Shown: positions 57,177 through 64,000 of the stretch, one piece after another
Position numbering within the stretch: the first letter of the stretch is position 1
How the letters are laid out: each line of letters opens with the position of its first letter
Source of the DNA: Hofstenia miamia
Lineage: Eukaryota; Xenacoelomorpha; Acoela
Assembly (NCBI GenBank): GCA_004352715.1
Contig: SCFE01000100.1
Span: forward strand, 1,060,177-1,124,176
DNA: 64,000 nt
Direction of reading: 5' to 3'
The notes under the pieces: generated by a model
Databases searched by the model: none
Told to the model about the DNA's origin: nothing
Seen by the model: only the letters and a program-made list of their open reading frames with translations
Program-made: the position numbers and the translations under genes

Positions 57177-59624
57177 TTAAACAAAGTTTGGGTAATTCTG
57201 TTACCCCAAGAACAACTAGCGTAGGATTTTGAACGCAAATCGATTAGGAAGCATCTGATTTATCGTGATTTTTCCAAATTTTTAAAGTACTTCTTGTCTG
57301 CAAATTTTGGAAGCTAGCTTAATTTTACTTATTACGATTTTTCAAAACATCATTAGGCTAAGTTTGGGGTAATTTTGTTACCCCAATCAAATCCACTTTA
57401 AACTTTTGTTTTAGGATAGTTGCTTGTAATTAAAATTAGTGCTATACCTGAAAAACCCTAATGCTATGCATTCATGTACATTTAAATAAATATTTATTTA
57501 TTTTGAAGCCAAAAATACATGTATAGTGTCTCTATTATTATTCGTTTTTTAATTTTTAAATGCTAAGTTTTTATAAATTTTTAGTTGTTATGCCAAGAAG
57601 GCAGGCTGCGGAAAGAGCTATTGCAAATTTAATTCTGCAGAAATTTCAATTTGAAACAGATAAGGAAGATCTAGAAGATCTAGATAACATTGAGGATTCC
57701 AATGAAGAATTTACATATAGATATTTCTGAATTTGCAGAAAACAATGATGGAACAGTGAGCGACCTAGAAGTAAACAAATTAGTGAGTCGTGAAAGTTCT
57801 GCAAGTGATGAGGAAGACGACGCAGTGCAATCTGCTCCATCTGGCAGAATTTGGACTTCAATTCCTGATAAGAAAAATAATTCAGTTGGCAGAGAACCAT
57901 CTCATAACAACATTTGCATTAAACCTGGTACACGAAATCATATAAGAATTATGAAACCATCTGATTCTCTTATGATATTTATGGATGAAATCATAAAAGA
58001 TTGCATTCGTTGCACAAACCTACAAGCTCGTCGACATTAAGCCGAACTAGATCATTCTGAGACTCATAAAATTCCTTGAAAACAAATGGACAGGCCTGAG
58101 ATTGAAGCCTTTATTGGGTTGCGTTTAGTGGCTGGGGTACATAAGGCACAATACCGCAGCTTAGAAAGCTCATGTTAAGAAAGGGAAGGTCGACCAGTCT
58201 TTCGAGTTAATATTACTATGGAAAGATTCACACTAATAAAGCGATTTTTTAGATGCGATGATAGACGTCAACGGAATGCTAATGATAAATTGAGTCCAGT
58301 TCGCGATGTATGGGAAACCTTTCTGTCCAACATAGGACAAGCTTATGTTCCTCATCCAAATCTAACAATTGATGAACAACTGTTGGAATACCACGGTCGT
58401 GTTAATTTTCGACAATATATCAGTACCAAACGGGGAAAATATGGTATTAAGTTTGTTTGGGTATGTGATGCACAAACTAGCTGTGCTATTTCTGGAGTTG
58501 CTTACGTTGGAGAACAAACATTATCTGACAATGAACGAAATGGATTATCTGTAAGTGATACAATTACTATGAAGGCTATGAAGAATTTCTAGATAAGGGT
58601 CATAATGTAACAATGAACAATTGCTTTACTAGCTGCACATTAGCTGAAAAACTAATTCATCGCAACACAATACTTGTTGGCACATTGCGTAGTAACAGGA
58701 GAAATGTTCCTGCAATAGCTAAAGATCTGACCAACAGACAAAAGAAATCTGCTAAACTTTATTAATCTGATGATCAAGCTCTGTTGTCATATTGAGATAA
58801 ATCAAATAAACCAGTTTTAGTATTATCAACAATGCACCGAAATCTCTCTTTTGATTCTGATGGTCTACCTAATATTATAAAATTTTACAATGAAACAAAA
58901 TCAGGTGTGGATAATCTTGATCACATGGTCAGATTTTATTCCTGCAAGCTTAAATGTAGACGATGGTCGTATGGATTTTTTTCAATCTTATAGATGTTGC
59001 CTTAGTTAATGGTTTCATTTTACACAAGGAGACCAATTCAATGCCTAGTCTTAGCAGATTTAAGTTTCTCACTGATGTAGCATATGACATGGTAGATAAA
59101 CACATTCGCAATAATAGACAAAAACAATATCGTTTGCCTTCGTCTTCTGTAACAGCTCTTAGATTATTGGGATACAAAGAAAGCACCATCAATACATCAA
59201 CTACTTCGCAAAGTGTTAAAAGAGGCCGTTGCTGTTTATGCGAAAGAAATTCTGACGTGAAAACAACAATCAGGTGTTCAATGTGTACAAAATTTGTTTG
59301 TCAGCTTCACAGTAGTAAAAATGTTCAATGTGAATCTTGCGTGGGGCTTCCTTGCTCTAAACATTAAATTGTACATGCATTTGCTTTTTGTATTAAATTT
59401 GATTGGGAATGTTTGTTTTGGTTGAATATAATTAGATCAAATTTTTTATAGTAAAATTTCCAGCAAATTCATGATATATTTTAATGCAAAATATCAAAAT
59501 GTAATTTCTGCGTAACATATAATTAGTAAATTTAATAATTTTCAAAAATTTAAATCTCTCTATGCTGTCTTGAACTATTTTATAATGGGGTAAATTTGTT
59601 ATCCCAAGCGTCGTTAGGCCTTAA
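57177..59624 (+). mobile_element. piggyBac element, nearly full length, inactive
   Basis: TTAA at 57177-57180 and at 59621-59624 bound about 2.44 kb that holds a piggyBac transposase pseudogene. Near each end lies a palindrome of the form TTGGGGTAA-N5-TTACCCCAA: at 57188-57209 (one G lost) and 57364-57386 (perfect 9-bp arms) on the left, and at 59586-59605 on the right. The outermost few bases of the two ends do not match well, so the left end could instead lie near 57351, where TTAGGCTAAG resembles the right terminus (TTAAGGCCTAACG). Confidence 0.75.
57590..59367 (+). pseudogene. piggyBac transposase pseudogene with C-terminal cysteine-rich domain
   Basis: piggyBac transposases excise DNA precisely at TTAA using three aspartates. 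The relic starts MPRRQAAERAIANLIL at 57590, shifts frame near 57700 into an acidic N-terminal part (SSASDEEDDAVQ), then has two stops at about 58038-58080. MERFTLIKRFFRCDDRRQ and LTIDEQLLEYHGRVNFRQY, with YGIKFVWVCDAQT, follow in one frame to 58592. After a shift comes EEFLDKGHNVTMNNCFTS with GTLRSNRRNVP. Stops follow, then SGVDNLDHM. The last part (58963-59367) ends in a cysteine-rich zinc domain (CCLCERN, CSMCTKFVC, CESC). The first catalytic Asp (TIDE) and the last (GVDNLD) are kept. The second (normally DNxFTS) is Asn. At least three frameshifts and several stops make it non-functional. Confidence 0.9.
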
Positions 59625-61590
59625 TTTATTTTAACATTGTTTCACCGTTAATGGAGCCAAACTACAGGTAGATCTTTTCCACAATCTAGAAACTCTCGAA
59701 AGAGTTTCTAAGAAATATATTTGCCTTTGCAGACACTTGAAAGAACATTAAAATGGCGAGTACTTTCCTCAGAACAATTTTCAGTTAAAATGTTTATTCT
59801 CTTAAGCATCATTTTGCAGTAAAACTAGCAAATAAATTACCACAAAAATATATTTTGTTTTGTAGGATGAAAATAATTAACCAAGTCAACAAGAAGTTTA
59901 ATTTTTTCTTCCATGTAAAACACAGTTATAATCTTGAAATGAACTTGTATTTGCGTAAATAAGAATTTTTAGAACTTATTAATCCATTAACCTTAAACCT
60001 CCATTGCATCCATAGGGATGCAATTGGCTTGCTCCACATTGTCAAGGCATTTCTAGAGCCTATTATGCAACTTGGGACTTTTGGTATTTGGAAACACCTG
60101 TAGATAATTTATCTAGTGAATTATTTTTTCAATATATCATCTAAATCTGAAGGAACTACCCTAATTAATTAATCTATTTTCTGGTTAAGTTATTACTAGG
60201 TGATACATTTATTATTATTTTGATAGTACAATAAAATATTTTTAAATTTTACAAGATTAGCAGCACTATTGACATCCGTTGCTATGGCAATAAGAGCCAT
60301 TTTGAATTTTTCAATGTTTCATCTATTTTTTAAATTTACCTGAAGCCTCATAATAATTTATTCCAATTTGAATTCAGTTGTATTCCTTATGAAGTGGCAA
60401 AATTTTTCTATCATTAAAATGCCAAGAGTCACAAAAATGCAAAAATCTCAAAATTGACCCTTTCTCCAATTTCACCATAGATTAACCTTATCATGCATTC
60501 GGTACATTCCTAAGCATAAGATACTCTAACGATAATAATTGTTTCAAGAAATTTATGCCATGGGTAAAATTTAGGATAGAATTTGAAAGACTTGAAGGAA
60601 ATCAACAACATTGAAGCAATGTCCTCAAGGCAATTATAGCATAAAATTTAAATTTTTTGTTGGTAGTATTTCCATGGACATTTACGGGTGAGCTTAAAAC
60701 ATCATTAGTGTGTAACAAGAATCTTTGCCAGTATGCTATACGAAATAAATGGCATTTCCAAATTTTGGTTTTGTGCAAAACCTCAACTAATTTTATTTAT
60801 TATTTATAGTAAGAGAGATTTAGCTTGCTTTATTTTTCCTTAGCCACTTTAAATAGTAAACCACGTATCAAGATCATTTTTTGCAATTTGAGTCTTTTAT
60901 CAAAAAGCTTACCGTGCTTGAGTTTAAGTTTTGATATGAAAACAATTTTAATTATACAACACTTTTGTTAAGAAATGAAATGTGCAAATCGGTTTTATCT
61001 AAGGTGTAAATATAGTAAGTATTAAAAAATTTTAAATTTGCGCATGCTAGTCCCCTTCCCTCAACAAAAATCGCAATGAAATTTTGCACCAATTTTTATG
61101 TTAAATTTTGAGAAAAATCAGATGATCATACAATAAATTATTTGGAATTTCTCGTGTTCATGCTACTAGAAAATGACCACATTTCATTACAAATATTATA
61201 AAATTTTTTTAATAATAATTTGCCTTTGATGAATGTGTTCAACATTACCTTTTAAGGAAGAAGTTTGTAGTATTTTACATTTGTTTAAGATAGATTGATT
61301 AATTCTGAGCTAATTGAGATACATTATTTAAATTATTCAGTTCTTCCAATAACCAACTTAGTCTCATGTTCTTTTGAAATATGAGACAATGCTTCCAAGA
61401 CAAAATTTAAATTTTCAAATTAGGTTGGAAATAATGAAACTAACATAGCTGCGAATCAAACTTAATAAAAAATACTTACTGGATATAGAGGTAGACACAA
61501 CAGACTGCCTCAACCGACATAGAAGTAAACCTGCACTATTAATATTTCTTTGTCATTTTAATTGATATTTAAAAGTTTCAATATTTTTAA
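59625..61590. other. No gene seen
   Basis: AT-rich. Near 59990-60030, TTAACCTTAAACCTCCATTG with a palindrome TTGCATCC...GGATGCAA could be another piggyBac-type end, but no second end was found. Confidence 0.45.
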
Positions 61591-62108
61591 ATTCTATTCC
61601 ATTGTAATATATTAGACTAGAAAGCCTACGCGGGCAAATTTTACAACTTTCAATATTTGATCTCATCTTACTTGCTAACTATGAATCATGCAGTAAGGAA
61701 AATTTACGACATTAATTAATTTTGCATGCTATATGTAATATCGCTGTGGTTCACGCATTCCCGGCTTGCCATTTAAAACTGTAAAACTATACAACTGTTT
61801 TCTATTACAACAACTAGTTGATATTATACACAAAGTGATTATCTACATTATTCTATTCCATTGTAATATATTAGACTAGAAAGCCTACGCGGGCAAATTT
61901 TACAACTTTCAATATTTGATCTCATCTTACTTGCTAACTATGAATCATGCAGTAAGGAAAATTTACGACATTAATTAATTTTGCATGCTATATGTAATAT
62001 CGCTGTGGTTCACGCATTCCCGGCTTGCCATTTAAAACTGTAAAACTATACAACTGTTTTCTATTACAACAACTAGTTGATATTATACACAAAGTGATTA
62101 TCTACATA
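61591..62108. repeat. Tandem duplication of a 259-bp unit
   Basis: 61591-61849 is repeated as 61850-62108, starting ATTCTATTCCATTGTAATAT. The copies look identical except at the last base or so. There is no coding content. Identity this high means a very recent duplication or an assembly artefact. Confidence 0.93.
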
Positions 62109-62149
62109 TATTTACAAATGCATGCTTAAAACTGAAAAACCCTAGACTG

Positions 62150-62314
62150 GCCGATGCCAGTGGCGTACCCAGGGGGGGACATGGTGGAATGTCCCCCCGT
62201 CAGGTTTCCAAATTTAATTTTGACTGGATAAATCAAAAAATTTTTCGTAAAAAATTAGGGAATACCAATGATGTCCCCCCGTCAGAAAATCCTGGGTACG
62301 CCCCTGGCCGATGC
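62150..62314. mobile_element. hAT-type MITE, 149 bp with 8-bp target duplication
   Basis: The element spans 62158-62306. The left end is CAGTGGCGTACCCAGG, and the right end read inward is CAGGGGCGTACCCAGG (15 of 16 match). It is flanked by the identical 8-mer GCCGATGC at 62150-62157 and 62307-62314. An internal GTCCCCCCGTCAG motif occurs twice. Confidence 0.92.
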
Positions 62315-62462
62315 TAACAACCAGCACCAATGTTACAATACGGATTAATCAGTAAATTAGTTTTAACAAAGTATTGATAGCATTATTTTCGCTTACAGCA
62401 CTTAAATGCCTGATGTGGTCAGATTTGACCACTAATACTACTAGCCGCTCTGTTCAGCATTT

Positions 62463-62615
62463 ATGTTCTATACAGAGATAGACATAGGGCAAAACATTGG
62501 CTCAAACCGGTCTGATCTCGAAATCGAAGGTGCCGGTCAAATCTGGCCTATTCATGAAGATGCACCAGAAGTTGCCGTTGATATATTTGCAGACATTGAT
62601 ATTGTATATGGATAA
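62463..62615 (+). CDS. Small unassigned open frame, possible terminal exon or relic
   Basis: A 50-codon frame reads MFYTEIDIGQNIGSNRSDLE, then IEGAGQIWPIHED and APEVAVDIFADIDIVYG before a stop. It is acidic and looks more protein-like than its surroundings. A TCTATACAG|AG acceptor-like site lies at 62474. It sits between two hAT miniature elements, and I recognise no domain. It may be a last exon of an unknown gene, part of a decayed transposon, or chance. Confidence 0.25.
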   Translation: MFYTEIDIGQNIGSNRSDLEIEGAGQIWPIHEDAPEVAVDIFADIDIVYG

Positions 62616-62795
62616 GTGGAAATGGATGGAAGCTATCTCTGATGACGTCTTTCAAAGTATTTGTCACAACACAAACAATTGTTGTAGGAGTTTGGGAAAG
62701 GTGGAAGTCAATTTACACTAGCTTAGTTGGAAGAATTCACAACCTGAAGATATTTTTAAAAATTGATTGTATCATTTTATTGACGTAATAGATAT

Positions 62796-63523
62796 CAGGT
62801 GCGTACCTAGCAATTTATAAGGGGGGTCGGATTTTTCTGAAAGGGGCATTTCTATTCTTTTTTTTTACAAAAAATGAAAAAGTTATTTTTCTAGTGATGT
62901 GTATATTAACAATCATGGTTCAGTAATGTAATTCATATAATATAAAATATGAAAATTTTATAACACCACGCACGTGGAATAACAAATATGGTTTACCATA
63001 TTTGTTTACATATAAAATACACTAAATTTAATAAGAATATAATTATAAAATGTAATCAGAATTAATTTAAAAATTCACAGAGTAACAAGTTTCTAAGTAA
63101 TGAATTTTATGTACAACATGTATTACAAATAGAAAAGTTAGTCAATTATAGACAGTCCACTCAGTCAATTTAGGCACAGAAATAAATTCAAAGAGAGTGT
63201 ATTGCGACAAACATTTGTACATTATATTTTGAATATACTTGCAAAACAGTTCATTAAATGTTACTATTATAAAAGGTTTTTCATTTGAAACTTTCGTGGA
63301 TGCAGAGTAAAAAAAAAGTTTTGACAACATTATCATAATTTATGGAATGTCCCCTGTGGATGTTCATCAAAGCAAGTGATGTCAGGCGCTTTGTGGTCAT
63401 CGATGAACATAGCCAAATTTTCAATCTGCGCATTTATTAGGGGTGCAACTTTAATTTCAAAAAGGGCAGGTCATCTAAAAAGGGGGGTCGTTCGCACCCA
63501 ACGACCCCCTAGGTACGCGTCTG
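62796..63523. mobile_element. hAT-like miniature element, 728 bp
   Basis: The left end is CAGGTGCGTACCTAG (62796-62810), and the right end read inward is CAGACGCGTACCTAG (63509-63523), with 13 of 15 matching. Both ends are followed inward by G-rich GGGGGGTCG-type sequence. The flanks share GATAT (62791-62795 and 63524-63528), only 5 bp rather than the usual 8. I see no transposase. Confidence 0.75.
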
Positions 63524-64000
63524 GATATGGATCGTGTTTGTTCATTGATTACATGAACTAAGATCAGCTCAAGAATATTCTCAAACATATATTCGTTTTG
63601 ATAAAAAATAAAATGACGTCTTTGAGAATTTTTAATATTTTTGAAAGATTTCGAAAAAAATATAAAAAGGATGTCTTTTATACGTGCATTTACATCCCTT
63701 CCTTTTCTTAACGCCTGATTAAAAATTTTATACGTGCATTTACATCAAATTGTATTGATTTTATTTTGAATAGAGCATTGCATGTACATTTTACACACTT
63801 CATAATGAATGATCTTCGAATCAGAAATTACTTTCAGCACTTACATGTAATTACATGTAATTATTGTGTATCTTTAAAATAAATTACATAATATGCTGTT
63901 GATGACAAAACCTGAGATTTGAAATCCAACTCGACTAAAGTCAATTCGAATTATAAGAAATGGTTCTACTTGACCCAAAGCAATAATCTTACTTGCAGGC
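63524..64000. other. No gene; 21-bp direct repeat
   Basis: TTTTATACGTGCATTTACAT plus C occurs at 63676-63696 and 63726-63746, 50 bp apart. Nothing else is recognised. Confidence 0.6.

Noticed and set aside
46290-59367. Many TAA/TAG codons fall where conserved transposon proteins have Gln (for example GLP-stop-GTVLGP in the LINE), suggesting a reassigned genetic code.
   Set aside because: The doublecortin exons have no internal stops and end in TAA. The transposon copies also contain TGA stops and frameshifts, so ordinary decay (CAA to TAA) is enough.

Overview
The window is strongly AT-rich animal-type genomic DNA. It has split genes with GT-AG introns, a polyadenylation signal, microsatellites, eight N-filled assembly gaps and many decayed transposons. 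I see no operons, ribosome-binding sites, CRISPR arrays, tRNAs or rRNAs. The doublecortin gene and the mix of LINE, hAT, mariner/Tc1 and piggyBac remnants fit an invertebrate metazoan. A 49-bp intron shows that the organism tolerates very short introns. I cannot name the species.

The one gene I recognise with confidence is a doublecortin (DCX) family microtubule-binding protein on the + strand. Its coding exons run from 16852 to 35015, with one candidate upstream exon at 15248-15358. Both DCX domains are intact and the exon phases agree throughout. The protein is 356 aa from the first well-supported ATG, or about 399-410 aa if the upstream exon is used. It ends in a Ser/Pro/basic tail with a stop codon and has no kinase domain, so it resembles DCX more than a DCX-like kinase.

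Layout: 1-3700 holds two minus-strand LINE fragments around a 1000-N gap. 3856-4094 is a TTAA-flanked piggyBac-type miniature element. 5985-10300 is non-coding, with degenerate short-motif arrays, microsatellites and two gaps. 11840-14269 is a non-autonomous hAT element with an 8-bp target duplication and a deleted mariner-type element nested in it. 15248-35015 is the doublecortin gene, whose introns carry a Tc1-like transposase relic, a LINE fragment, a hAT-type end and a hairpin. 35.2-41.3 kb is mostly featureless apart from degenerate arrays. 41.36-42.12 kb is a decayed piggyBac transposase. 44.0-49.1 kb is a cluster of three LINE remnants on both strands with a probable haplotype duplication. 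53272-53837 is a hAT relic. 56201-56382 and 61591-62108 are two tandem duplications. 57177-59624 is a nearly complete but dead piggyBac element. 62150-63523 holds two more hAT-type miniature elements.

Apart from the doublecortin gene, almost every recognisable protein match is a transposon relic broken by stops and frameshifts. I did not find an undescribed multi-gene system. The most informative observations are the in-phase upstream exon and repeated SPI motif of the doublecortin gene, the nested hAT/mariner pair, the palindromes at piggyBac ends, and a recurring class of degenerate GC-containing short-motif arrays.
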